Origin: an uncultured Flavobacteriales bacterium
GTDB taxonomy: Bacteria; Bacteroidota; Bacteroidia; Flavobacteriales_G; Salibacteraceae
Length of the DNA stretch: 64,000 nucleotides
Assembly (NCBI GenBank): GCA_913020435.1
Contig: CAJVZZ010000011.1
Coordinates: 1 to 64,000 of the forward strand
Direction of reading: 5' to 3'
In this document: in pieces, positions 25,823-34,508 of the stretch
Position numbering within the stretch: position 1 is the stretch's first letter
Layout of the letters: each line of letters begins with the position of its first letter
Notes under the pieces: model-generated
Seen by the model: the letters and a program-made list of their open reading frames with translations, nothing else
Database searches by the model: none
Told to the model about the DNA's origin: nothing
Translations under genes and position numbers: made by a program

Positions 25823-28423
25823 ATGAAAAAACTTATATTTTCTGTTTTGAGTGTTTTTGTTGCTACAATTGCAATTCAATCACAAACAATCTTAACATCT
25901 CAAAGTTTTGAGAGTGGTCCTTCAACAGGTTGGACTTATACTACCAATCCTGCTGCCTTTTCGGTTGGAAGTGATATCTGGGATACAGTAACTACTCTGA
26001 CAAGCGTAACATCTATGCCGACAGACGCTACACGCTTCTGGGGCATACAGGATCTGGCAAATGGTAACGGAGGAACTGCTACTGGTGATTCAGGCACAAT
26101 CAGTTTTGTCTCATATACAATACCGGCTAACACAAATGTTAGTGTTAGTTTCGACTATGATGTTGTTGGGTTTGATGCTGGTGATGACGTAGATTATGAA
26201 GTTTTTGAAAATGGTACATCAAAAGGAATTGTAAATCTTGTAGTTGGTGCATCGGGAGGAACAAGTAGTTCTGGAACGGAATCAATTTCAATAACTGCTG
26301 GAACCGATAGTGTTTCTATTAAGCTTTATGTCACCCAAAATGGTGGTTCTGATTATGCTGGTTTTGATAATTTTAAAGTTACTAGTGTTCCGGCTTGCTG
26401 TCCAATAGCTGCCGCTCCTACCCCGACAAATGATAGTGCTGATGTTATTTCAGTTTACAGTGATGCTTACACTGACATTGTAGGAACAAATTTTAATCCT
26501 AATTGGGGACAGGCTACTGTTGTAGATCAAACTGTTAAAATTCAAGGAAACAGCACTATTAAATATTCTAACCTTGATTACCAAGGGCTTTCATTCGCCG
26601 GATCTAACGATGTTTCTTCAATGGAATATTTGCACGTTGATATCTGGTCTAAAAGCTCTACAGCTCTAAGACTTTTTACAATCAGCACAGGACCTGTGGA
26701 AGTTTCTTACACAGTTGCTGTTCCTACAACGGGATGGTTGAGTTTGGATATTCCATTATCTGCTTTTGGAGCAGTTGACATGGCTGATCTTATTCAGTTC
26801 AAATTTGACGGAAACGGTGAGTTCTGGATGGACAACTTGTTCTTCTACAAAATTCCTCAAGCAACAACTCCTGCTCCAGAACCTACTCGTGCTGCTTCTG
26901 ATGTTATTTCTATCTATAGTGATACTTACACTGATATTGCCGGAACAGATTTCAATCCTAATTGGGGGCAGGCTACTGTTGTAGATCAAACTGTTAAACT
27001 TCAAGGAAACAATACCATTAAATATTCTAACCTTGATTACCAAGGAATTGCTTTAGCTGGATCTAATGACGTTTCTGCAATGGAATATTTGCATGTTGAC
27101 ATCTGGTCTGCTACTTCTACGGCTTTAAATCTTTTTATGATCAGCACTGGACCCGTGGAAATTTCTTACACAGTTACTGTTCCTACAGCGGGGTGGTTGA
27201 GTTTAGATATTCCTTTATCTGCTTTTGGAGCAGTTAATATGGCTGATCTTATTCAGTTCAAATTTGATGGAAACGGTAAGTTTTGGATGGATAACTTGTA
27301 CTTATACAAATTGCCAACCTATACTATTGGAACGGTTTCAACAACGGATTCTTTAGGAATGCCGGATTCTTTAAACCTTGAATGTTATGTTTCAGGTACT
27401 GTTTTCACGGGAGATTATGACGGAAATGCAGGCATTAGCTTCTATATGATGGACAACACTGGTGGAATCAATGTTTTCAATTTTAGAGATGTAAGTAATT
27501 ACGTTGTTAAAGACGGTGACTCAATCCTAGTTAAGGGGGCTATTAAAAATTATAACGGACTATTAGAGCTTGTTGCTGATTCAATTATAGTTCTTGATTC
27601 AAATAAAACTTATGCAGCGGCTAAGGTTGTTTCAACGCTTGATGGGTCAACAGAATCAGAATTCATTGAATTGAAATCTGTTCATTTGGCTGATGCCTCT
27701 CAATGGCCATCATCAGGCAGAAGTGTTAACGTAGATATTATTACACAAGCAGGAGACACTCTTCTTATGAGAATTGACGGTGATGCTGGAATAGATAGTA
27801 TTAGTCCTGGTTGTCAATTTAACATTACAGGAGTTGGAGCGCAATATGATAGAAGCTCTCCTTACACTTCAGGATATCAAATTTTTCCTAGAAAAGCTAC
27901 AGACATCAAAAATGTAAATTCTGTAATTGACCAGACTGTAGCTAATATTTCTGCAGATGGTGGTGATGTTTCTTGGGCTTCTGTTACTGGAGCTACTTCT
28001 TGGAATATCGGTTGGGCAAAAGGAATGGCATCTATTGCGCCTACTGATTCTGTTTTGGGAATAGCGACTAATCCTTATACAATTTCAGGATTAAGTGCCG
28101 ACACAAATACACATTACCATGTTTGGATTCAAGATGTATGTGGACAAAACATGGGTCAATGGGATGGTCCAGTTATGTTCAGTGCTGATGTTACTAGTAT
28201 TGATGAATTGGCTTCAGGAAAAGTCCTTATCGCTTTCCCTAACCCAAACAATGTTGGTTCTGTAAGATTGAACAGAGTTACTGATGTTGTTATTCGTAAT
28301 CTATTGGGTCAGCCAGTTATTGTGAAAACAAACACTGACGAAATCGATATCAATGAGCTTTCTTCAGGTATTTACTTGCTAGAATCTGCTGAAGGAGATA
28401 CCGTTAAGTTAATTGTTGAATAA
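25823..28423 (+). CDS. Secreted carbohydrate-binding-like repeat protein with T9SS sorting domain
   Basis: 866 residues with a signal peptide (residues 1-21). Residues about 22-190 form a jelly-roll-like domain (FDNFKVTSVPACC). Two closely similar domains of about 140 residues follow (207-346 and 360-500), each beginning DVIS-x-YSD-x-YTDI and containing FNPNWGQATVVD, MEYLHVDIWS, WLSLDIPLSAFGAV and FWMDNL. I recall this domain from accessory regions of marine Bacteroidota glycanases, which suggests glycan binding. An OB-like domain (about 505-690, with VKGAIKNYNGLLELVADS), a fibronectin-III-like domain and a T9SS type A domain complete the protein. No catalytic motif is seen. Confidence 0.83.
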   Translation: MKKLIFSVLSVFVATIAIQSQTILTSQSFESGPSTGWTYTTNPAAFSVGSDIWDTVTTLTSVTSMPTDATRFWGIQDLANGNGGTATGDSGTISFVSYTIPANTNVSVSFDYDVVGFDAGDDVDYEVFENGTSKGIVNLVVGASGGTSSSGTESISITAGTDSVSIKLYVTQNGGSDYAGFDNFKVTSVPACCPIAAAPTPTNDSADVISVYSDAYTDIVGTNFNPNWGQATVVDQTVKIQGNSTIKYSNLDYQGLSFAGSNDVSSMEYLHVDIWSKSSTALRLFTISTGPVEVSYTVAVPTTGWLSLDIPLSAFGAVDMADLIQFKFDGNGEFWMDNLFFYKIPQATTPAPEPTRAASDVISIYSDTYTDIAGTDFNPNWGQATVVDQTVKLQGNNTIKYSNLDYQGIALAGSNDVSAMEYLHVDIWSATSTALNLFMISTGPVEISYTVTVPTAGWLSLDIPLSAFGAVNMADLIQFKFDGNGKFWMDNLYLYKLPTYTIGTVSTTDSLGMPDSLNLECYVSGTVFTGDYDGNAGISFYMMDNTGGINVFNFRDVSNYVVKDGDSILVKGAIKNYNGLLELVADSIIVLDSNKTYAAAKVVSTLDGSTESEFIELKSVHLADASQWPSSGRSVNVDIITQAGDTLLMRIDGDAGIDSISPGCQFNITGVGAQYDRSSPYTSGYQIFPRKATDIKNVNSVIDQTVANISADGGDVSWASVTGATSWNIGWAKGMASIAPTDSVLGIATNPYTISGLSADTNTHYHVWIQDVCGQNMGQWDGPVMFSADVTSIDELASGKVLIAFPNPNNVGSVRLNRVTDVVIRNLLGQPVIVKTNTDEIDINELSSGIYLLESAEGDTVKLIVE
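26441..27320 (+). repeat. In-gene tandem duplication of a binding domain
   Basis: Two direct repeats 459 bases apart (starting 26441 and 26900), each encoding about 140 residues. The protein copies are identical over long stretches, and much of the DNA between 26490-26570 and 26950-27030 is identical too. Confidence 0.85.
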
Positions 28424-28447
28424 GAACACTTACAAATTATAAAACTG

Positions 28448-28481
28448 AAACCCCTTTCGTTTATTCGAAAGGGGTTTTTTT
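28448..28481 (+). terminator. Rho-independent terminator
   Basis: AAACCCCTTTCG pairs perfectly with CGAAAGGGGTTT around a six-base loop and runs into a series of T. It follows the stop at 28423 by 24 bases. Confidence 0.9.
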
Positions 28482-28657
28482 ATGGAATATTCTTATGATT
28501 TGAAAAACACCTATAGCTTCAGCTAGAAACCAACTAGGACAATTTAGAAAATCAACTTTTCAATTTGCTGATGTAAACCTGTGTGAAAATTTTAATGTTA
28601 GGGTAACACTTAAAGTGGTCTAATTTGCTTCTTTTGCCAAAAATATAACCAGATAAA

Positions 28658-31600
28658 ATGAAAAAATTTACTTCTTTATTATTAACTGTTTTAGCTAGTG
28701 CGGTTTGCTTTGGGCAAATTGTTATTACTGAGATTTCATACAATGGTCCAGAGAGTGGCACGGATACAACTGAATTTATTGAGCTTTACAATAAAACTTC
28801 TGCTTCGATTAATCTTTCAGGCTACTCGTTCTCTCAAGGCGTAACATATACCTTTCCGAATGTTAGTATTGGGGCAAATGGATATCTCGTAATTGCAGTT
28901 GATTCTGCTGCGATTATGAATGTTTTTGGTGCTTCGGCTCGCCAATGGACAAGTGGTGGATTATCTAATGGTGGTGAAGACATTGTTCTTGAAAATTCTA
29001 CTGGAGTTACAATTGATTCAGTAGATTATGATGATGGTGGTATATGGCCTTCTGATCCAGATGGTAATGGTTCAACTTTGGTTTTCTGTGATACATCGAA
29101 AGATAACAATGATGGGACCAATTGGAAAGCTTCAACGTATACAGTTGCAGGTAAAATTGTTAATGCTAAACAAGTGTATGGTTCTCCTGGAAAGGCTGAT
29201 TCGGTTTGTATTTCTGGACCTCCTTCACCTCCAATTCTTAATACAAATACAATTGGTTCAGTTACAACTGATGACGCTAACGGCGAGCCAGATTCAAATG
29301 GTGTTAAGTGTAATATAGTGGGAATCGTTCATGGAATTAACATGGGCGGCACAAGCACTCAATACATTTTACTTGATGTTACTGGTGGGATTACCGTAAG
29401 AAAAAGTGGTGGGTTCACTCCAAGTTATGTGGTAAATGAGGGTGATTCCATCACTGTTTGGGGAACAGTAGGGCATTACAATGGATTGACCCAATTCAAT
29501 GCTGACTCTATGAAAGTTTTAAGTTCGAATGGTAGAATTCGAACAGCAAGAAAGGTGGCTACGCCAAATTCTAGCACTGAATCAGATTACATTAGAATTG
29601 ATTCAGTAACGATTATTAGCGGAACTTGGCCTATGGCAGGAAATAGTGCTAATATAATATTAGAAACTCCAGCAAAAGATACGGTTACAATGAGAATTGA
29701 TCGTAATGGATTAGTTGACGATAGTGTTACAACTGCTCCAACGGGAATGTTTGATTTAATTGGATACGGAGGTCAATTTGATGGTTCTGTTCCGAGAACT
29801 AGTGGTTACCAAATTTTACCTCAAGTAAAAGGCCATATTATAATTCGGGCAACATGTAATGACCCATCTGGGGCAACACTAATTCAAGCTTCAACAACTG
29901 CAGCAAGATTAACTTGGACTTCAGGAAGTGGTGTTTCAAATATTGAATTCGGTGCACTAGGATATACTCAAGGCACAGGAACAATAGTTTCAAGCCAAAG
30001 TAGCCCTTATATAATTACTAACCTTACAACAGGTAGCTCTTACGATGTTTATTATCAAGATACGTGCACTGGCGTTGGAACATCTAACTGGGTAGGTCCT
30101 GTAACCGTTACTTTAAGTGCTTCACCCCAAATAAGTGCAATATGGAGAACAACTAGCACTAATGTTATGGTCGCTTATACGGACTCTATGTCTAATGCAA
30201 GCGCTACTTCAACTTTTAGATACAAAGGTATTACTGGTTTAACTTCAGTTGCTTTAAACGGAAGCAATGACACAGCCACACTAACTTATGGAGCTCCATT
30301 TGTAAATGGCGATTTAAATATTCTTACTATCGATAGTGTGACGAGTGCAACGCTCGTGATGTTAGATACTGCTTATACGCATGAGTTTATTTACAACAAC
30401 ACTAAACCAAGTATTGTAATCACTGAAATTATGTACAATGACCGTTCTGGTGCAGATACTCTTGAATACCTAGAAATTCACAATTCTGGTACATCGGTAG
30501 CTTTTGTTGGTGGAATGGAGTTTACTCAGGGGATAACTTATACTGTGCCTGCTAACTACGGAATTCCTGCTGGAGCATATTTAGTAATTGCAAAAAATGC
30601 TTTAACGCACACTGCAATATTCGGAAACACCTTTGTTGATCAATGGACTTCTGGTGGACTTTCTAATGGTGGAGAGGATATCGCAATTGTAAACTCTGAG
30701 GGAGATACTATCGATTATGTGAATTATTCGGATAGAGGTACATGGCCAACAGATCCTGATGGAAATGGTTTCTCTCTTGTCTTGTGTGATGTTTTTTCAG
30801 ACAATAATCTAGGATCAAGTTGGGGTGTAGAACCAGCACAAGCAGGTACAAGCGGATACAACGCTTCTCCTGGTATGGCTAATACATGTCGCCCTCCGTT
30901 TGTTCCTCCTTTTTATACCATCTCTGCAGTAACTACAGTTGATGCCTCTGGTGTTGCAGATAGCAACGGTGTTAAGTGTTCAGTAAAAGGGTTAGTTGCT
31001 TCTAACCAATTCTCTACAGCTGGTGCTTCAGGTCCTGATGTGCAGTTTACAGTTATCGAAGCAGATAATAGTGCTGGTGTAACTGCCGTTTCTTTCAACG
31101 ATGCAGCTACTTTGGGGTATTCTCCATTATTAGGGGATAGCGTTCAACTTTATGGAACTCTTAATCAGTTTAGAGGCCTTTTACAATTCAACATGGACTC
31201 AGTTAAAGTTATTTCTTCTGGGCATGCTATGCCTGCTCCAGAAAGGGTTGATACAATTGCTGAAATTCACGAATCGAGAATTATTAGAATTAGTGGTGTA
31301 GAGATCGTTGATCCTTCTCAATGGCCTGCGGCTGGTTCAGATGCAAATGTTGATATTATTAATATGAAAGGGGATACTATCATAATGAGAATTGACCAAC
31401 ATACGAATACTGTTGCTTCTTGGATAAGCGCTCCTATTGGAAAATTCGAAGTAATTGGTGTTGGTGGACAATATAGCTTCAACAACATAGATGGTTATCA
31501 GTTGCTTCCACGCTTTGATTCAGATATAGATACTTCTAAGAAGGTACTTCCTTGTCCAATTCCTAAAGAACTTTCGACTTCAGTTATTGCTGAACAAAGT

Positions 31601-32056
31601 GCTACTGTAACTTGGGATTCTCCAGGAACTACATGGAATATTGGTTGGGCTAAAGGTCACATGTCTACAATGCCTACTGATTCGGTAATGGCGATAACGA
31701 CTAAACCTTACACTATTACCGGATTGGATACGAACACCCATTATCACGTTTGGGTTCAAGAAGTTTGTCCTAGTGGAGTTTCAGAATGGGCTGGCCCACT
31801 TATGTTCAAAACACTTACTGCTACTGTCGGAATTTTGGAATTAGCTACTGCCAAAGCGTTAATTGCTTTCCCTAATCCTAACAATATTGGTTCTTTAAGA
31901 TTAAACAGAATTACTGATGTTGTTATTCGCAACCTATTAGGACAGCCTGTTATTGTGAAAACTAACGCTGACGAAATCGATATAAATGAGCTTTCTTCAG
32001 GTATCTACTTATTGGAATCTGCTGAAGGCGATACCATCAAGTTGATTGTTGAGTAA
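28658..32056 (+). CDS. Giant secreted lamin-tail/OB-domain protein with T9SS sorting domain
   Basis: 1132 residues. Signal peptide 1-20 (LLLTVLASAVCFGQ). Two large homologous blocks follow. Each block has a lamin-tail domain (IVITEISYNGPESGTDTTEF; IVITEIMYNDRSGADTLEY, both with QWTSGGLSNGGED) and then an OB-like domain opened by a DANGEPDSNGVKC / DASGVADSNGVKC motif with a later GxLxQFxxDSxKVxSS strand. An Ig-like region (about 490-590) lies between them. A fibronectin-III-like domain (ATVTWDS, WNIGWAKGH) and a T9SS type A domain end the protein. Lamin-tail plus OB combinations occur in secreted nucleases, but no nuclease motif is visible. Confidence 0.83.
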   Translation: MKKFTSLLLTVLASAVCFGQIVITEISYNGPESGTDTTEFIELYNKTSASINLSGYSFSQGVTYTFPNVSIGANGYLVIAVDSAAIMNVFGASARQWTSGGLSNGGEDIVLENSTGVTIDSVDYDDGGIWPSDPDGNGSTLVFCDTSKDNNDGTNWKASTYTVAGKIVNAKQVYGSPGKADSVCISGPPSPPILNTNTIGSVTTDDANGEPDSNGVKCNIVGIVHGINMGGTSTQYILLDVTGGITVRKSGGFTPSYVVNEGDSITVWGTVGHYNGLTQFNADSMKVLSSNGRIRTARKVATPNSSTESDYIRIDSVTIISGTWPMAGNSANIILETPAKDTVTMRIDRNGLVDDSVTTAPTGMFDLIGYGGQFDGSVPRTSGYQILPQVKGHIIIRATCNDPSGATLIQASTTAARLTWTSGSGVSNIEFGALGYTQGTGTIVSSQSSPYIITNLTTGSSYDVYYQDTCTGVGTSNWVGPVTVTLSASPQISAIWRTTSTNVMVAYTDSMSNASATSTFRYKGITGLTSVALNGSNDTATLTYGAPFVNGDLNILTIDSVTSATLVMLDTAYTHEFIYNNTKPSIVITEIMYNDRSGADTLEYLEIHNSGTSVAFVGGMEFTQGITYTVPANYGIPAGAYLVIAKNALTHTAIFGNTFVDQWTSGGLSNGGEDIAIVNSEGDTIDYVNYSDRGTWPTDPDGNGFSLVLCDVFSDNNLGSSWGVEPAQAGTSGYNASPGMANTCRPPFVPPFYTISAVTTVDASGVADSNGVKCSVKGLVASNQFSTAGASGPDVQFTVIEADNSAGVTAVSFNDAATLGYSPLLGDSVQLYGTLNQFRGLLQFNMDSVKVISSGHAMPAPERVDTIAEIHESRIIRISGVEIVDPSQWPAAGSDANVDIINMKGDTIIMRIDQHTNTVASWISAPIGKFEVIGVGGQYSFNNIDGYQLLPRFDSDIDTSKKVLPCPIPKELSTSVIAEQSATVTWDSPGTTWNIGWAKGHMSTMPTDSVMAITTKPYTITGLDTNTHYHVWVQEVCPSGVSEWAGPLMFKTLTATVGILELATAKALIAFPNPNNIGSLRLNRITDVVIRNLLGQPVIVKTNADEIDINELSSGIYLLESAEGDTIKLIVE

Positions 32057-32082
32057 GAACACTTTCAAAACTTTAAAATTGA

Positions 32083-32115
32083 AAACCCCTTTCGTTTATT
32101 CGGAAGGGGTTTTTT
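32083..32115 (+). terminator. Rho-independent terminator
   Basis: AAACCCCTTTCG pairs with CGGAAGGGGTTT (one G-T pair) and is followed by a T-run. The sequence is nearly the same as the terminator at 28448, including the preceding TAAGAACACTT after the stop codon. Confidence 0.9.
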
Positions 32116-32171
32116 ATGTCTAATTTAGAGACTAAGTCAATCGAACTGACGACTAATAATCGTTAATGAAA

Positions 32172-33362
32172 TTATTCAGATAACCACAATAGCGAACTAT
32201 CTCCATAGCTCAAAAACCTATAATCATTTTCTAAAGCATGATTGTAAACCTGTTTCCAGTCTTCACCAATAATGGCAGAGACGAGCAAGAGTAAAGTACT
32301 GTTTGGTTGGTGAAAGTTGGTAATAAGTCCTGATGCAAACTGAAACTTGTATCCAGGGGCTATAATGATTCCTGTTTTAAAGTAAAGTCTTTTGTTGGTT
32401 TCGTCTGATTTTTCAATCAGTACATTTAGGATTTCTTCTTTGAAATAACTAGCTTTTTGCTCGTAGGGGTCCCATTGTTCAACATCGATTTTTTGATCGG
32501 ATAACAACCGAATTCCAGCCCAATACAGACTTTCCAACGTTCTTAAAGTTGTTGTACCGACACAGAATACAGGTTGATTGTTTTTAACCAATTCAAGCAA
32601 TTGCAACAACGCTTCTTTGGTAACCTCAACATACTCTCGATGCATGTCATGCTCACCAATGGTGTCAGATTTTACAGGCCGAAATGTGCCAGCCCCAACA
32701 TGCAAGGTAAATTCCGAAATGGAAACGTTTCGATCTCTTAAATCGGCAAGCACTTTTTCCGTAAAATGCAATCCTGCAGTTGGTGCTGCGACGGAACCTT
32801 CTTTTTTGCTGTAAACTGTTTGATACCGCTCGTAGTCGTCTGCCTCTGCTTCTCGATTCAAATAAGGCGGCAATGGTACTTTTCCTGCTTTTTCTAATAC
32901 CTCGGCAAACGTTAGATCACCATTCCAACTAAACTGAACAACATTATTCTCTGAGTTTTCCAGCAATTGCGCTCTTAAAACAACTTCATTTTCCAGCTGC
33001 AATTCAAGGGTTTCGCCCTTCCACCTCTTTTTATTGCCAACTAAACAATTCCACTTCCCCGATTGGGTAAAGGTCATTGCAGACCCAGGATCAGTATCGC
33101 TTGGTTCTAAGCAGAAAACCTCAATTCTGGCACCAGTTGCTTTAAAAAAGTTTAACCGCGCGAAAATGACCTTAGAGTTATTCATAAAGAGTCCCGCCGA
33201 CTCCGGTAATAATTTAGAAAGGTCTGTAAATTGGTAATCCGTGATTTTTCCAGATTTACACTCTAATAATTTACTGGCATCTCTTTCTTGAAGAGGATGA
33301 AGTGCAATTCTAGATTCAGGAAGATCATAGGTAAAATCTTCTATCCTTAACTCTTTAACCAT
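32172..33362 (-). CDS. queA: S-adenosylmethionine:tRNA ribosyltransferase-isomerase QueA
   Basis: Transfers and rearranges the ribosyl group of SAM onto 7-aminomethyl-7-deazaguanine in tRNA, a late step of queuosine synthesis. The start is the ATG at 33362 (MVKELRIEDFTYDLPE...), one base after the dusB stop region; an upstream in-frame start at 33410 would only add residues inside dusB. Family motifs: IALHPLQERDASKLL, LPESAGLFMNNSKVIFARL, GKVPLPPYLNREAE, SVAAPTAGLHFTE, TLHVGAGTFRPV, and NFHQPNSTLLLLVSA. About 396 residues, slightly longer than E. coli QueA. It forms a tRNA-modification pair with dusB. Confidence 0.95.
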   Translation of the reverse strand: MVKELRIEDFTYDLPESRIALHPLQERDASKLLECKSGKITDYQFTDLSKLLPESAGLFMNNSKVIFARLNFFKATGARIEVFCLEPSDTDPGSAMTFTQSGKWNCLVGNKKRWKGETLELQLENEVVLRAQLLENSENNVVQFSWNGDLTFAEVLEKAGKVPLPPYLNREAEADDYERYQTVYSKKEGSVAAPTAGLHFTEKVLADLRDRNVSISEFTLHVGAGTFRPVKSDTIGEHDMHREYVEVTKEALLQLLELVKNNQPVFCVGTTTLRTLESLYWAGIRLLSDQKIDVEQWDPYEQKASYFKEEILNVLIEKSDETNKRLYFKTGIIIAPGYKFQFASGLITNFHQPNSTLLLLVSAIIGEDWKQVYNHALENDYRFLSYGDSSLLWLSE

Positions 33363-33363
33363 A

Positions 33364-34362
33364 CTAAACCGCCTGGATTTCCATTCCCGAAAAACGAGCC
33401 AGGACATCATCTAAAGTTTTCTCAATATCTTCAATTGTTTCGCCTGTCACTAATCGTGACCTAAATTCTTTGAAGTTGTGAATGTGCCGAAAATAATTTC
33501 CGTAATGGCGTCTGGTTTCAACTACACCCAATCGAGGACCTTTCCAATCCACAGCCATTTGAATGTGTTGTCGAGCCATATCAACTCTCTGCTCTAACGT
33601 CGGTGGTGCTGGAGTATAACCATACTCCATGTAATGCTTGATTTCATTAAAAATCCAGGGATAGCCAATACTTGCTCGGCCTATCATAATTCCATCAACA
33701 CCGTATTTATCTTTTGCGGCAACTGCCTTCTCTCCAGAATCAATATCACCATTCCCAAAAACAGGAATATGCATTCTCGGATTATTTTTTACCTCGCCAA
33801 TCAACGTCCAATCGGCCTCGCCTTTGTACATCTGTTTCCGCGTCCTTCCGTGAATAGAAATAGCCTTAATGCCAATATCTTGCAATGCCTCGGCAACTTC
33901 GACGATGAATTTTGTGTTCTCATCCCATCCAAGTCTAGTTTTAACTGTAACCGGCAGGTCTGTTGAATCGACAATAGCTTTTGTCAACCTTATCATTTTA
34001 GGAATATCCTGCAATATTCCAGCTCCAGAACCCTTACAAGCTACTTTTTTGACAGGACAGCCGTAATTTATATCAATAATATCTGGTCTAGTTTGTTCAA
34101 TGATTTTAGTGGCTTCTATCATACTCGAAACCTCATTCCCAAACACCTGAATCCCAACGGGACGCTCGTATTCGTAAATGTCTAATTTCACTCGACTTTT
34201 TACCGCGTCTCGAATAAGTCCTTCACTCGAAATAAACTCAGTGTACATAACATCGGCGCCTTCCTTTTTACACAATGCGCGAAAAGGTGGGTCACTAACA
34301 TCCTCCATCGGAGCTAGCAATAAAGGGAATTCCCCTAATTCTATGTCTGCTATTTTAACCAT
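33364..34362 (-). CDS. dusB: tRNA-dihydrouridine synthase DusB
   Basis: FMN enzyme reducing uridines of tRNA to dihydrouridine. The TIM barrel opens with PLLLAPMEDVSDPPFRALC; the catalytic Cys lies in INYGCPVKKVACKGSGAG; flavin-phosphate binding is in GNGDI and GIMIGRASIGYPWIF. The C-terminal helical part ends about residue 325. Length 332 fits the DusB group. Upstream of the ATG at 34362 there is a minus-strand TACTTTTG box at 34490, giving a leader of roughly 115 bases. Co-transcribed with queA. Confidence 0.94.
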   Translation of the reverse strand: MVKIADIELGEFPLLLAPMEDVSDPPFRALCKKEGADVMYTEFISSEGLIRDAVKSRVKLDIYEYERPVGIQVFGNEVSSMIEATKIIEQTRPDIIDINYGCPVKKVACKGSGAGILQDIPKMIRLTKAIVDSTDLPVTVKTRLGWDENTKFIVEVAEALQDIGIKAISIHGRTRKQMYKGEADWTLIGEVKNNPRMHIPVFGNGDIDSGEKAVAAKDKYGVDGIMIGRASIGYPWIFNEIKHYMEYGYTPAPPTLEQRVDMARQHIQMAVDWKGPRLGVVETRRHYGNYFRHIHNFKEFRSRLVTGETIEDIEKTLDDVLARFSGMEIQAV

Positions 34363-34465
34363 TTACTCGCGTTATAATATTTGTCATTTCTAGTGACCAA
34401 CATTAAGTTGGCTGTATCGAGAAAGACATAACTACTTGCTTTCTTTTATACCCCTCTCCAAAAGC

Positions 34466-34473
34466 TATTTTTG
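34466..34473 (+). promoter_or_regulatory. -7 box TATTTTTG for the CPBP protease gene
   Basis: Exact TAnnTTTG match 35 bases before the ATG at 34509. It faces the dusB box at 34483-34490 so that the two promoters overlap head-on. Confidence 0.5.
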
Positions 34474-34482
34474 CTGCGCCTG

Positions 34483-34490
34483 CAAAAGTA
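34483..34490 (-). promoter_or_regulatory. -7 box TACTTTTG for dusB-queA
   Basis: Minus-strand TAnnTTTG match, 120 bases before the dusB ATG and 9 bases from the opposing plus-strand box. Confidence 0.5.
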
Positions 34491-34508
34491 GGTCTAAAAC
34501 CGAGTTTT

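Noticed and set aside
26441-27320. CRISPR or short tandem repeat array
   Set aside because: The repetition is a two-copy duplication of a whole protein domain within one reading frame.
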